The notes below the pieces were generated by a model, which was not told the origin of the DNA, did not search any database, and saw only the letters and a program-made list of their open reading frames with translations. 64,000 bases of DNA from contig CM035423.1 in NCBI GenBank assembly GCA_020310875.1, forward strand, positions 113,678,766 to 113,742,765, written 5' to 3'. Made by a program: the position numbers and the translations under genes. Positions 40,714-50,697 of this stretch are shown piece by piece (the first letter of the stretch is position 1; each line of letters starts with the position of its first letter). This DNA comes from Ceratopteris richardii (lineage: Eukaryota > Streptophyta > Polypodiopsida > Polypodiales > Pteridaceae).

Positions 40714-41292
40714 CTACTCACTTTCGGGTCCTAGGATGTCGTTGAACCGCTTGCTTAACTCCAAATCTATCAGCCCTTCCTCGACTTGAGTGTCAAAATT
40801 AGCTAATCGTGTATTGAAAAATGGTGAGCATAGTAAGTGTTCACCAAATAGGACCGTAGTTTCACCGAAAAACTTTGAATGGCCTCCAGGTAATGCTGAA
40901 CTTTCACCGAAACTCGTTGAATTCTCACCGGACCAGACTACACTGTCACTGGAGACGTTCGCACTGGATAACACGAACCTTTCACCGAAAGTGGCCAAAT
41001 TTTGGCCCGATAGTGCGGAACTGACTTCGCACTGCATCTCTGTACAACCAAAAATCACCGTACTTTCTCCCAAAGGTACCGAACTCGCACCGGACTTCAC
41101 CAGAATCTCATCATGTACTACCGAACTACCACTGGAATTGCTGCTGGCTGGCTGTACCAAACATTTTGCAACTGAACTTGACTGTCCTGTACTTCTACCA
41201 CCAGGGGGTGTTCCTAATAGGTTCGGAATTGCCCAGGGATGTTGATCTCTACGGTATTTAGGATATGATTCGCCGGAATGTGTTACAGGCAT
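40714..41292 (-). CDS. Gypsy-H leader ORF with FGE-type repeats
   Basis: A 192-codon minus-strand ORF begins 74 bp inside the 5' LTR edge and runs toward gag in the same transcript. It contains several imperfect repeats of about 10-12 residues around a (T/S)FGE or FGE core (ATFGERFVLSS, TSFGESSALPG, KFFGETTVLFGEH), seen in DNA as recurring TTTCACCGAAA on the plus strand. The C-terminus (LIDLELSKRFNDILGPESE) looks helical. No known domain is recognised. It could be an N-terminal extension of Gag, since only one stop and a short linker separate it from MSGSQQQ. Confidence 0.6.
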   Translation of the reverse strand: MPVTHSGESYPKYRRDQHPWAIPNLLGTPPGGRSTGQSSSVAKCLVQPASSNSSGSSVVHDEILVKSGASSVPLGESTVIFGCTEMQCEVSSALSGQNLATFGERFVLSSANVSSDSVVWSGENSTSFGESSALPGGHSKFFGETTVLFGEHLLCSPFFNTRLANFDTQVEEGLIDLELSKRFNDILGPESE

Positions 41293-41345
41293 ATATCAAA
41301 GAATTCTTCCTCAATCTCTAATCTTTGTTGCAAACGGCTACTCCA

Positions 41346-41365
41346 TTTCCCATAGACGGCGCCAA
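41346..41365 (-). other. Primer-binding site region of Gypsy-H
   Basis: On the minus strand the LTR end CATCTAACA is followed by TTGGCGCCGTCTATGGG, of the TTGGCGCC type commonly found as a primer-binding site in plant gypsy elements. The tRNA is not assigned here. Confidence 0.7.
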
Positions 41366-41851
41366 TGTTAGATGTTGAAATATTTTTACTGTTAAGATTC
41401 AATACATGACTAGGTTCTTGGGATGGTCAGGGGTCTGTAAACAAAGGCCATATTTATATTTTCCCAACTACAGATTAAGACTATATGACTGCACCGAATT
41501 AAGTGCTAATGTATTCTCTTCCAGTTCTACTCTGAATACGTTTATCAACACACGTTCGCATCAGAAGGTGTACTGTGTAACTCCTTCACTTAGCGCATTA
41601 ATAATGTACTTGATACTTTATTAACACTTAAGGATTAAACTTAATCAACAAAATCAAACTCAGTTACACCGAATTCTGCAACAGCGCTCGCTTCCGGCTC
41701 CTCGCCCAGACAGACAGTCTGGCGAATCTACCTTCTACTTCATGTGCTTTCTTTCATTAATCTTATCAAAGGATACAACATTGCGCTACGCTTTTTCATG
41801 CGTGCGACTTATATTTTACAATAAATATGAGCTCCTTTCTGGCGGCTTATA
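41366..41851 (-). repeat. 5' LTR of Gypsy-H (486 bp)
   Basis: Minus-strand start is altered (TATAAGCCGCC where the 3' copy has TGTAAGCCGCC) and the end is CATCTAACA. Its first about 146 bp match 32926-33075. The small ORF at 41406-41624 is chance. Confidence 0.85.
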
Positions 41852-41861
41852 GTGCTAAGTC

Positions 41862-42402
41862 TATCATAGTTTGGTGGGTAGCTTGAATTATGGTTCCTTG
41901 ACAAGGCTAGCTATTAGGTTTTTATTGGAGTACTTAATCAATTCATCCATACTCCTAGAAAGCCACATATGGATAAAACCCAAAGAGTTATCAAATACTT
42001 GAAGGAAACTTTAAATGGAGGAACTTTTTTATTCCTTTATCTCTAATTTAAATATAAAGATATTTTTTGATGCAGATTGGATAGTTCTGCCATCTTAAAT
42101 CAAAGTATAGCGGATGAGTTATAAAAACTCAAGAAGCTATGCGCATGAAATGATTATTTGATTACCGTGAAAATACCTATGTTATCTCGAGATAATATGA
42201 GCTCTATGTATCTTGCAAAAAAACTCTGCATATCACGCAAGGACAAAACATATAGAAACTGAATAAAAAGTAGGTTGAGCTTACGTACATAAGATCAATG
42301 TGAAAATATGAAGTTTTGTAGATTCAAAGCTATGGTAGGTATGTAGGCTATTTCGAAGGAATGAAGTTATGTAACTCAAGCATCTAAGGCTTGAGGGGGA
42401 GT
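41862..42402 (+). pseudogene. Decayed copia RT end and RNase H on the plus strand
   Basis: Recognisable are YHSLVGSLNYGSLTRLAI, FIHTPRKPHM, IKYLKETLNGG, then IFFDADW, and a much damaged RNase H (ALR.. TQEAM, ISRKDKTYRN equivalents). A polypurine tract GGCTTGAGGGGGAG at about 42387-42400 closes it. It is related to Copia-B/E. It starts at almost the same RT position at which Copia-E is cut on the other side of Gypsy-H, but in the opposite orientation. Confidence 0.75.
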
Positions 42403-43931
42403 TCTTGGAGTAAAAGGAAAGCCTTCATTCTTGGTCATACTCATTTAGGATGTATTTGGTAATTTCTCGTTATCTAGGGCTTTATAATTCTATTCAATGC
42501 CCAATATATGTGATATACCTATGCAATTGAAGTCTTTGAAAGTGGTGTAGACCAATTTTGCATGATGATCTTTGCAAGGTGGATGAACATCCCAAAATAA
42601 AAAGTTTTTCTTCATTCTCTTTATAATGCTACATTTTTTTCCCCAAAATTTCAATATCGAATGATTTCATATGTATAAACACATGCATTCTAACAACTAC
42701 TATAGATATGAAAAAGTCCAATGTACAAATGCTGAAAAAAATTTACCATGTATTTTTATTTTTCCCTAGTTTCTTTTAAGTGCCCATAGTTTCAAAACCT
42801 CATATTGTATCAACTAATTGAGAATCATAAACTATCTACATATATTTGACACATCACCACAAACAAATATAGTAAAAAGTCCTCAACAGATCCAAAGAAT
42901 TAGAAAATTTTTCATGGTAGCATTTTCCTAGAAGATGTTTGTCTCCTTATCTTCGATTCTAGAATTCCATGCATAGACGTCTAAATATGGGTTATGAGTG
43001 TAGGGGGGACTCTTCAATATAAGAAATTTATTTCTGATTCTTGGATTGTCTTTGCCAAAGAGATAAAAAGTATTTAAATCATGAATTAAATAAAGCTGCA
43101 AATCATTGATTATATGCATCATTTTGATGTCACACATCAAGTTTATGCATATTTTGGGTATCACTTGATGTCACATATCAAGTTTATGCATATGTTGGGT
43201 ATCACTTTTATCACTCTATGCATAAAATTGATGTCTTGAAGTCAAGCATCAACATTGTTCATAATATTAATTCTTGGTATTGAATTATGCAGAAATTGAT
43301 ACTTGGCACCATGAAATCTTGGCGAATGCATATATCAAGGTGAAATAATAAGCATACTTAATCCCTAATCAATATGAAAAAGTCTAAGAGAACTTTGTAA
43401 TATGTTGTTGGGTACTCCACTTGAAGCAATCAAACCTCTTCATCATAACTTCTTGTATCTTCATGTATACTTTATGAATACAAAAGAGATTTAAATTAAA
43501 ACATGGGACAAAGGAAATTAAAAAAGATTAAAGATAATTAAACTTACTTGTGCTCCTTGGAGATGACCCTTGATAATGTTGAGATGTTAAGAGTTTATCT
43601 TTTTTTCCTTGCAAAGATTCCCAAGAAATAAGCTTAATATCATCATCTTGACATTCCTCAATCAATAGGCCCACCTTTCTTCTTTTTCCCCTAAAACAAT
43701 CTAGGCATTGATTCTTTCTTCCTTATAGTTTACCCCTTTACCTCTATTGAAAATGTTCTATCTAGTAACTTTGAGGTCTCTCCCATTGTAGATGTAAGCT
43801 AGAACGAGGGATCAAATTCTCTTAGGCATCAAACTTTGAGCCTTCATGAATAGCTATGCACACTTCCAAAATACACTACCTTCTTAGATTAAGATGAAGT
43901 TTAGGTCCAAGCTTTGGGGATAATTTTTATG
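42403..43931. other. AT-rich stretch without recognised genes
   Basis: The first part (from 42403, TTCTTGGAGTAAAAGG) follows a polypurine tract and may be the remains of that element's LTR, but no right end was found. The remainder has no ORF over about 80 codons and no transposon motif. A 41-bp tandem duplication lies at 43124-43205. Confidence 0.5.
43124..43205. repeat. 41-bp tandem duplication
   Basis: Two copies start TTGATGTCACA.ATCAAG (43124-43164 and 43165-43205) and differ at two positions seen (C/T, T/G). A partial third copy may follow (ATTGATGTCTTGAAGTCAAG). Confidence 0.9.
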
Positions 43932-44142
43932 GGGAAGTAGCTCAAGCGTAAGCACCACCTCCTTTACTTGTCAATCCATGGAAGAGATAGGAGTGATATG
44001 AAGATCATGAATGCAAGAATTAGTGAGAGTGAAGGTGAGAAGCATGAAGATGCACACACACATACACACACATAAGGAAGGGACAAGCAAGACACAATGG
44101 AAAGTAAAAATTAGACTCTATTGCTCAATAACACTCTTTTTT
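43932..44142 (-). repeat. LTR end fragment of Gypsy-F1
   Basis: Near-identical to 46082-46291: AGCTCAAGCGTAA.CACCACC, GATATGAAGATCATGAA, a CACACACATACACACAC microsatellite, GACTCTATTGCTCAATAAC. It ends at ACTCTT, where gag begins. Confidence 0.88.
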
Positions 44143-45400
44143 TACTCCACTTCCTTTTGATTCTCTTTCGTGAGTCCTTCCAAGATTTCGTTTTTTTACC
44201 ACTAGATTCTCCAACTTCACTAGTCTCGACTATCCTTTTTGGATTAGGTTGTTGATTTTGTAATAGCACTTGGGCTCTCATTATAGCTTGGATAGGTACA
44301 TACATAGATGTGGATCCATCTGAGGTGTGCACAATACCTATCTTATTAATGGGCATCACTTTTGAGGCATAATCAGGGTTCTTAGGGAAATCTCTTATGA
44401 TATGCTCTTTTCCACATTCTGCGCAAAAGCCTTGAATGTTATAATATTGTGATTGTCTTGCTATTGGAGGATGTAGGCAATCCTTTATGAAATGATCTCC
44501 TTGTCACCTAAAGCATGGTCCTTTAGGGCCCTGTGGTCTTGGTTGTCTCAACTCAGGCTGTGTGTTAGGGTTAGCATACATCACATTGGCATACTCAGGC
44601 TCCCAACTAGGTTCCAATGGTGGACTATCATACTCATATGTTTCCAAGTGTTCCGGTGACTCCGTGTAGTATGATGGTGGACTATCCACATGGGTGGAGT
44701 CAAAACTATTAGAATTGGGATCACTTTCAATGATCAGGGGTGAAGAAGGCACTAAAGCCCTACTGAGGTTCTCTTTTGCAGCAGCATATTTGACTAAATT
44801 ACATTGGCTGGTGGGGGTTGGTTGTTGAGCCAAAATGAACTGTGGTCTCTGTTGAGTCTGATAAGGGTAGTTCTAAGGAGGCCTATAGTAATGAGGCTAA
44901 GCATTGTATTGACCTTGGTATCTAGCTTGTTGGGGGTATGCTTGTGGGTAGTTATGTCGGACTACTTGTTTGTTGTATGGGCAGTCTTGTGCTATATGGT
45001 TCACGTACCATCTTTCAATTGTGCAGTATTGGATACTAGGGTTGGCTTGTGGTTGTGTTACATTGGGACACAGATTTTCCATATGATCACCACCATAGGT
45101 ATAACAATGTTTTACGGGTGTTAACCTGGGCATCTGTTTGCTCGAAACTCCTAGTTTCTCGGCTACCTTTTGTGCTACGCCTTCAATTGAGCTAGAATGT
45201 TTTGAGGATTATTGAGATGAGTTATCTGAGTCTTTATAGACCTTTGAAAGTTCCAATTCATCTCCTAAATTATCCTCAATGTCTATACAAATCCGTACAC
45301 ATTGATCTAAAGTTTTGGGTTCCTTCAAATATACAAAGGATAGTTGTTTAGACCTCAAGAGGCTATCTAAAAACAAAGGCACTCTCTTGGCCTGTTATTC
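44143..45400 (-). pseudogene. Gypsy-F1 gag (central part, zinc knuckles)
   Basis: Minus-strand pieces in order: FLDSLLRSKQLSFVYLKEPK with LDQCVRICIDIEDNLGDELE (capsid end), then CYTYGGDHMENLC and CTIERWYVNHIAQDC (degenerate knuckles; 45133-44897). AAKENLSRALVPSSPLIIES with an acidic Tyr/Ser/Pro-rich stretch follows (44833-44504), then GGDHFIKDCLHPP and CAECGKEHIIRDFPKNP (knuckles), and VLLQNQQPNPKRIVETSEVG (44359-44143). Stops at 44505 and elsewhere break it. Four Cys/His modules is more than most plant Gag proteins carry. Confidence 0.78.
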
Positions 45401-46060
45401 TTAAAAAAATAGTTGAGGCCATGTAGGACTCGAAATGAGCTTCCAACAAGCTATAAAGCTCAAAAAATGGGCTTCAAATGAAAAAGTTATGGACGTTTAG
45501 GCTCTCGAGGGTTAAAACAGGTAGACAGGTTTTTCTCCAAATATGAGCAAAGGTCTCCAATATGCCTAATCACTCAAAAATTCACTCAAAATAGGCCTTG
45601 AATTTGCCAAAAATCAAAACCCTTGTGTGCGCAAGTGTCGCCTACACCATGCTATACTCAGTTACCAAAATTCTGACTTTCTCAGACCATCACGATGGTC
45701 CAAGAGCTTCGGCACATATGGCAAAAAGTCTAAGTTTTTATCTTTTTGGAGCTCTCTTGCTGTTTTGGAGTACTCTCCCTACAAGAAAACTAAAAAAAAA
45801 CACACACACACACATATATGCAAGCTCAATATCTCTCTCTCTCATGTGCAAATGAGGAAAATGAGGAGAATAGGTGGATATGGTGAAATTTCGGATTTTT
45901 TTGGAGTGGAAGGAGATGATGTGTTGATGAAGGAGTCTAGGGGAGATGAAAAATACTAAAAAATATGCACAAACAACAACAAAAACTGAAATAGTCACCT
46001 TCCAACGCTGATTCTTGCTATACTCTTACCATCAAGCATTCATTCTAGAACTCGATCCCT
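45401..46060. other. Gypsy-F1 leader region, no gene
   Basis: No convincing protein. The Gag N-terminus expected here (present in the related copy at 58130-58314) is missing. An (AC)n microsatellite lies at about 45798-45812 (minus strand GT). The ORFs at 45598-45998 on both strands show no domain. Confidence 0.55.
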
Positions 46061-46078
46061 GGCAAAGGTGCCAAAATT
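46061..46078 (-). other. Primer-binding site of Gypsy-F1
   Basis: On the minus strand AATTTTGGCACCTTTGCC follows the LTR end GAGCTACACCA. It has the TGGC-rich form of plant gypsy primer sites. Confidence 0.65.
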
Positions 46079-46727
46079 TGGTGTAGCTCAAGCGTAATCA
46101 CCACCTCCTTTACTTTTTGATCTGTGGACGAGATAGGAGTGATATGAAGATCATGAACACAAGAAGTAGTGCGAGTTAAGGTGAGAAGCATGAAGGTGCA
46201 CACACACATACACACACAAGGAAGAGACAAGCAAGACACAATGGAAGGTAGAAATTAGACTCTATTGCTCAATAACACTCTTACAAGCTCAAAGCTCTAG
46301 GCTCTTCTCAACTCATACAAGCTAACACTATCTAACCTCAAAAATGAGCTCTCTAGCTCTTTTGATAGATTCTAGACTAGTTTTGACCGGTTTCATATCT
46401 AGTGATCGGCATAGTTAAAAAATAGGTTCTAGGAGGTATTCAGAGGTCTAAATGAGATCTAAAAATAGCCAAAATTGGTATGGTTGTTCTACCTAAGCTC
46501 CTCAAGCTTGAGGACTCCTCAACTTGCACAAAATGGAGCTACTAATTACAAAACTGGGTGTCTTATGATACATATAGTACAAAAGTGATGAAAATCACTG
46601 TTTGTAGTTTTGGAAAAGTAATATGAAGTATATTTCTTTGAAAAAAAAGATTGTATGGCTTCCCATGACTCTTTGTAGTCTAACACTACATGCTCCTCTA
46701 CGACTATGCCTTTGACTGCTACCAACA
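46079..46727 (-). repeat. 5' LTR of Gypsy-F1 (about 649 bp)
   Basis: On the minus strand it starts TGTTGGTAGCAGTCAAAGG (similar to TGTTGGCAGTATTCAAGG at 50698) and ends GAGCTACACCA. It contains CAAGTTGAGGAGTCCTCAAG, also found in the 50698 copy, and the segment repeated at 43932-44142. Confidence 0.75.
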
Positions 46728-47347
46728 AGGACCTTTTTAATAAGCGAGGAATAATTTTTATGGGGACCTTTTTAATAAGCTAGGGTAACCCACGGATAAT
46801 TAATAAGCTTTCATTTTATGATTTTCTTTTTTTACCCTACTCTTCTATTGTATAGACAAAATCGAGATGCCAATTATCCACCTAGTAGATTAATCCCATC
46901 AAGGTTATCAAATGTGTCAAATGAATTGGATTCTCAAAGGATTTATTTTGAATTTATGGGTTTCTCTTTGATTTTATGCAAGTTATGTTCCATGCTTATT
47001 TTATTTGAAATTTTTCTTTCATATGTGGAAAAGGATCAACAATCTCATTCTCAAGGGAATTCACAATATCTACCAATTGGCCTCGAGAACAACCTGAAGC
47101 AATTAAATTTTGTTGTCCACACTTGCATTTCTTATTGCCTTGCTTACCTCAACAAGCACAATGACATTATTGAAAGCATCACCAAATTAATCTTGTAAAA
47201 TATATTATATTAGAAATCCTTCCTTTGTGTGAACATGCTTGGCACAAAAGGCCTAATAAAGACTAGGAGAAACCCTAATTTAGTCTCTACATATTAAATT
47301 ATGGTATCATTAGTTTTTTAATGAAAGGCCAAATGGGTGCTTCAAAT
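46728..47347. other. Spacer between Gypsy-F1 and Copia-C3
   Basis: AT-rich. A partly duplicated segment at 46728-46790 repeats GGACCTTTTTAATAAGC. The ORF at 46818-47198 (126 codons, hydrophobic middle) has no recognised domain; its last part (QQSHSQGNSQYLPIGLENNL) is not low complexity, but I cannot support it as a gene. Confidence 0.45.
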
Positions 47348-47575
47348 TGTTGATATATTTCGGTAGTGATGTATGTGAACACAGGACCATCGAGGCACTT
47401 TTTTCCCTCTTTAGGAGGTATTTTCCCCCCCTTATATATACACCTATAACTTGAATAGGGCATTTATCTTTGTACATTCACATGGTAATTCATTCAATGT
47501 TGTGTTGTGCTCCAAACTTCTTCTTCTTCTTCCTTTGAGTTGTTTATGTGTTTGCATAGACCCCGAACTCCAACA
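47348..47575 (+). repeat. 5' LTR of Copia-C3 (228 bp)
   Basis: Same length and ends as the C2 LTRs, opposite orientation. It includes the GGTTTTTTCCC/AGGAGG-type central segment (TTTTTTCCCTCTTTAGGAGG). The ORF at 47451-47672 crosses its edge and is not a gene. Confidence 0.9.
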
Positions 47576-47949
47576 ATTGGTATCAAAGCAAGTCATTGTT
47601 TCATCTAGGGCATCCTCAACACCCTTCAGGTCAGAATCTCATAATCGCAAGAAAATTGGTGAGAATATTTAGGGCAATTAGGATTTCAACACAGCTTTGT
47701 TATGTGGTGTCAAAATTTTAATATCAGCTCATTTCAGCCTACAAACGCACTATGGCAATGCATGTGCACGCAGTTTCATCCTTTTGTGCCAAACATATAT
47801 ATAGATTTTGGTTTGCTATTACAAGCATCTCAAAGTCTGCTACATGTTTAGTAGAGATGGACAAGGTGGTTTTGTTCAATGTTTTGAGATAGAGTCATTT
47901 TTTTGCATCATGATATTTCATCAATGCCAATGGTTGAAAGCAATGATGT

Positions 47950-49140
47950 ATTCTATATGTTGGCTATTGAGGAGAAGTTGGCTAGCACCAATTTGTTGAT
48001 GGTAGTTCTTTCACACTATCAAATGCATTGTATGCGCCAAGGATTGAGAAAAATCTGTTATTAGTTTCAACATTAGCCAAGATTATCTTGGTTGTCAAAT
48101 GTGTTGATGACAAGTATACAGTTCATGATCTTTCAAATGGTTTTGTCATTATTACTTCATTTTATATCGTGGGTTGTATAATCTCATAGACTATGCAAAA
48201 TTCTCAGATTATCTCAGATGCAAAGCTTTGGCATGCACGCTCTACTCATCTGATCTATGCTAGTTTGCTACATCAACAGAAATCTGATATGGTGTCCTCT
48301 CTACCCAATCTTTAGGCACCTTATAAACATGTATGTGAATGCTGTAGTTTGGGCAAAATGCAGCATTCTTCCTTCCCTAAAGATGGTTTAGTTAGGGCTG
48401 CTCATAAATTGTAGTTTGTTCATAGTGATTTTTGTGGTCCTATGCAAACACATTCTTTTGGGAACTACCTTTACTTTGTGAAATTCATTGATGATTTTTT
48501 TAAGCATGCATGGTTATATCCATTTAAAATAAAGTCCAAAGTGTTTGTGTGCTTCAAATAGTTTTTAGTTATGATGGAAAAACTATGAGCATGTAAATTG
48601 AGCCTCCTACATTTTGATCGAGGTGGGGAACGCATGTCTTCTAGTTTTGATGTATTTCTGGCTGAGCTTGGGATAAAACATCAGTGCACAATGTCATATA
48701 CACCTCAACAAAATGGAGTTGCTGAAAGAAAGAACAAGTTTCTCATGGAGATGGTAAGGTTTATGGTCAAACGTCAGGTACCACATAGCTTTTGACTTGA
48801 GGTTGTTATGTGTGCAACATATGTGCTTAATAGGTATCCCACCAAAGCACTGCAATCTATCACTCCATATGAAGCTTGGCATGGTCACAAGCCATCTCTT
48901 GTTCATATGCATGTCTTTGGTTGTCTAGCATATGCATTACTGTCTGAACAAGAATGCAAGAAATTGGATGATAAAGTAGTGAAATGTATTTTTGTTGGAT
49001 AGAGTTCTGAAAGAAAAGGCTATCGTCTATATCATCCACATACTAAATGCATTTAAATTAGCTTTTTTTGTGGAAGATGCAATTTAGCAATTACTTTCAT
49101 GTACTAAGAAGACATGTTAGTTGGCTCCAAAGATGTATAT
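47950..49140 (+). pseudogene. Copia-C3 protease end, GAG-pre-integrase and integrase
   Basis: LYAPRIEKNLLLVSTLAKII ends the protease. LWHARSTHLIYASLLHQQ and CECCSLGKMQHSSF give the zinc segment (with HSDFCGP, the first catalytic Asp). Then LHFDRGGERMSSSFDVFLAE (second Asp), YTPQQNGVAERKNKFLMEMV (Glu intact), KALQSITPYEAWHGHKPSLV and CLAYALLSEQECKKLDDKVV. Stops at about 48414, 48561 and 48796 and the TAG at 49000-49002 interrupt it. The ORF 48694-48912 on the other strand is a shadow. Confidence 0.86.
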
Positions 49141-50340
49141 GGAACTTTCCTGCCTCTTTTTACAGGTGGATAGTCAAGTGCTAGTCCAAATGAGCCAATT
49201 TCTCAAACCTTATAGGTTCCACATGATGATGAAGATCATCCCATTTCTGATGTAGTTTTGCATGATCCACTTTTTTATGAGAGAGTTGATATAAAGCAAG
49301 AAAAAATTATGCCTAAATGGCTTGTGCAGACTTTAAGAGATGGCAAATCAAATGTTCCTCTATCATATCATACTTGTTCGCACTCTCATAGTGCTTCCTT
49401 TGCATCGGATTGATATGTGATGGCTAACCTCTAGTCTTTGTGATGAGAATGGGCCTATTTCTTTTGACAAAGCACAAAATTTCAAAAATTGGATAGCTAC
49501 TATGCAATACGAATATGATGCTATTACGAAGAATGGTACCTAGTCTTTATGTGTTTTTCCTCTCGGTAAAAAGGGCATTCACACTAAATGGGTATACACG
49601 CTTAAACATAATCTTGATGGAACAGTTGAAAGGTATATTGCTAGGCTTGTTGCAAAAGTTTATGCTTAAGAGAGAGGCATTGATTTTGATGAGACCTTTG
49701 TACCCACTTGCTGAATGACAACCGTTTGTAGCATTTGTGCACTTTCAGCTCATCACGCTTGGAATGTACATCACTTGGACCTCAAAACTACATTTCTTAA
49801 TGATGATTTACATGAAGAAGTGTATGTATTTCAGCCTTGTGGTTTTGTGCAAAAAGGGCATGAAAAGAGTGTGTAGGTTGAAAAAGGCAGTATATGGTTT
49901 GAAGCAAGCACCACGTGCTTGGTATGAAAAGATACATACCTACTTGATTGCACATGGTTTCAAGAATAGTCCAACTAAGAGCACCTGATACGTTAAGCAT
50001 GTAGATGATGTATTGATCATTGTTATGTATGTTGATGGCATGCTGGTCATTGGTCCTAATGAGAAGCATACTCCTAAATTTGAGGCTAATTTGCATGTCT
50101 CTTTTGAGTTGGCATATTTTAGGCATTTGCATCATTATTTGGGCACTCAATTTATGCAAGTTAATGGGGCAATAGATTTGTGTGATACAAAATGTATTGA
50201 AATATTATTACAACATTTTGGCCTTGAAGATTGCAAACCTATTGCCAATCCTATGGAAACAGGTTTACGGTTGATTCTTCATGATGTTGGAGATGCATTT
50301 GATGTGGTTCTCTATCATCAGGCTATTGGATGCCTGATTT
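49141..50340 (+). pseudogene. Copia-C3 reverse transcriptase
   Basis: Start near IATMQYEYDAITKNGT, HTKWVYTLKHNLDGTVERYI, then WTSKLHFLMMIYMKKCMYFS in a shifted frame over the AFLNDDLHEEVY region. [20 protein letters not shown] and KIHTYLIAHGFKNSPTKST follow, and the catalytic YVDGM (about 50029-50043), in which the second Asp of YVDD is Gly. The end is CIEILLQHFGLEDCKPIANP. At least three frame changes are present. Confidence 0.85.
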
Positions 50341-50697
50341 AATTATGCATAACTTGGCCTAATATTCAGTTTGATTTCTCTCATATGAGAAGTTTTATGC
50401 ATTGGTAGGCGATTAGATGCTTGATTTATTTATGCATAACTTGGTCTGATATTCAGTTTGCTCTCACTCAAATGATCAAGTTTATGGATTGGAAAGCAGT
50501 TAAGCGCATCGTTTGCTACTTTAGTGGTACCCAGCTACTTGGGTTTTCTTATCCTAAGGGGGGGGGTCATTATCGCTAGATTTACATGATTTTTCTGACT
50601 CAAACTAGGTTGATTGCTATGACACTCGTGTGTCCACTAGTGGTTTTTTCTTCATGCTTGGTAGCTCATGCATATCTTGGTTGAGCAAGAAGTAACA
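50341..50697 (+). pseudogene. Copia-C3 RNase H start
   Basis: Damaged sequence with LCITWPNIQFDFSHMRSFMH (a stretch that appears to be partly duplicated at 50400-50480), VKRIVCYFSGTQLLGFSYPK, DSN.VDCYDTRVSTSGFFF and SWLSKK. Cut at 50697. The run TTATGCATAACTTGG.CT occurs at 50342 and again at 50429, so a local duplication of about 87 bp is likely. Confidence 0.78.

Larger units (their letters stand above)
32926..41851 (-). mobile_element. Gypsy-H, large Ty3/gypsy element with extra 3' ORF
   Basis: On the minus strand: 5' LTR (41366-41851), primer-binding site, a leader ORF with FGE repeats, gag with zinc knuckles, protease, RT, RNase H, integrase without chromodomain, then about 2.3 kb carrying a large extra ORF, and a 3' LTR cut to 150 bp. 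RT-RNaseH-integrase order is that of gypsy. It has several stops, one in the catalytic YxDD motif. No target duplication is found because the 3' LTR is truncated. The two sides are copia fragments in opposite orientation. Confidence 0.93.
43932..46727 (-). mobile_element. Gypsy-F1, deleted element (5' LTR, gag, LTR fragment)
   Basis: Minus-strand order: 5' LTR (46079-46727), primer-binding site (about 46061-46078), a leader, gag with zinc knuckles, then a 211-bp piece of LTR end (43932-44142) fused directly to gag. All of pol and the first about two thirds of the 3' LTR are missing. Related sequences occur at 50698-51547 and 57805-63240. Confidence 0.78.
47348..50697 (+). mobile_element. Copia-C3, gag-less LTR retrotransposon
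   Basis: The 5' LTR (47348-47575, TGTTGATATATTTC to CCAACA) is followed by a primer-binding site (TTGGTATCAAAGCAAG, 47577-47592) and a leader matching the start of Copia-C2. Gag and most of protease are missing; the sequence jumps to the protease end (LSNALYAPRIEKNLLLVS). Integrase, RT and RNase H follow with many stops. The right end is cut in RNase H at 50697 by an F-type LTR. Confidence 0.88.

Noticed and set aside
40549..40734. Plus-strand ORF with a Leu-Trp repeat (LWLWLWLWW)
   Set aside because: Complement of the poly-Pro-Gln microsatellite at the start of Gypsy-H gag.
32926..41851. Gypsy-H as an endogenous pararetrovirus
   Set aside because: It has an integrase, LTRs and gypsy gene order with no movement-protein or coat signature of a pararetrovirus.
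45598..45998. Overlapping ORFs on both strands near the AC repeat
   Set aside because: No domain, low-complexity sequence, and they overlap each other on three frames.
46818..47198. 126-codon ORF with hydrophobic middle as a membrane protein gene
   Set aside because: No promoter, no recognised domain, AT-rich hydrophobic codons expected by chance; kept only as a note in the spacer entry.
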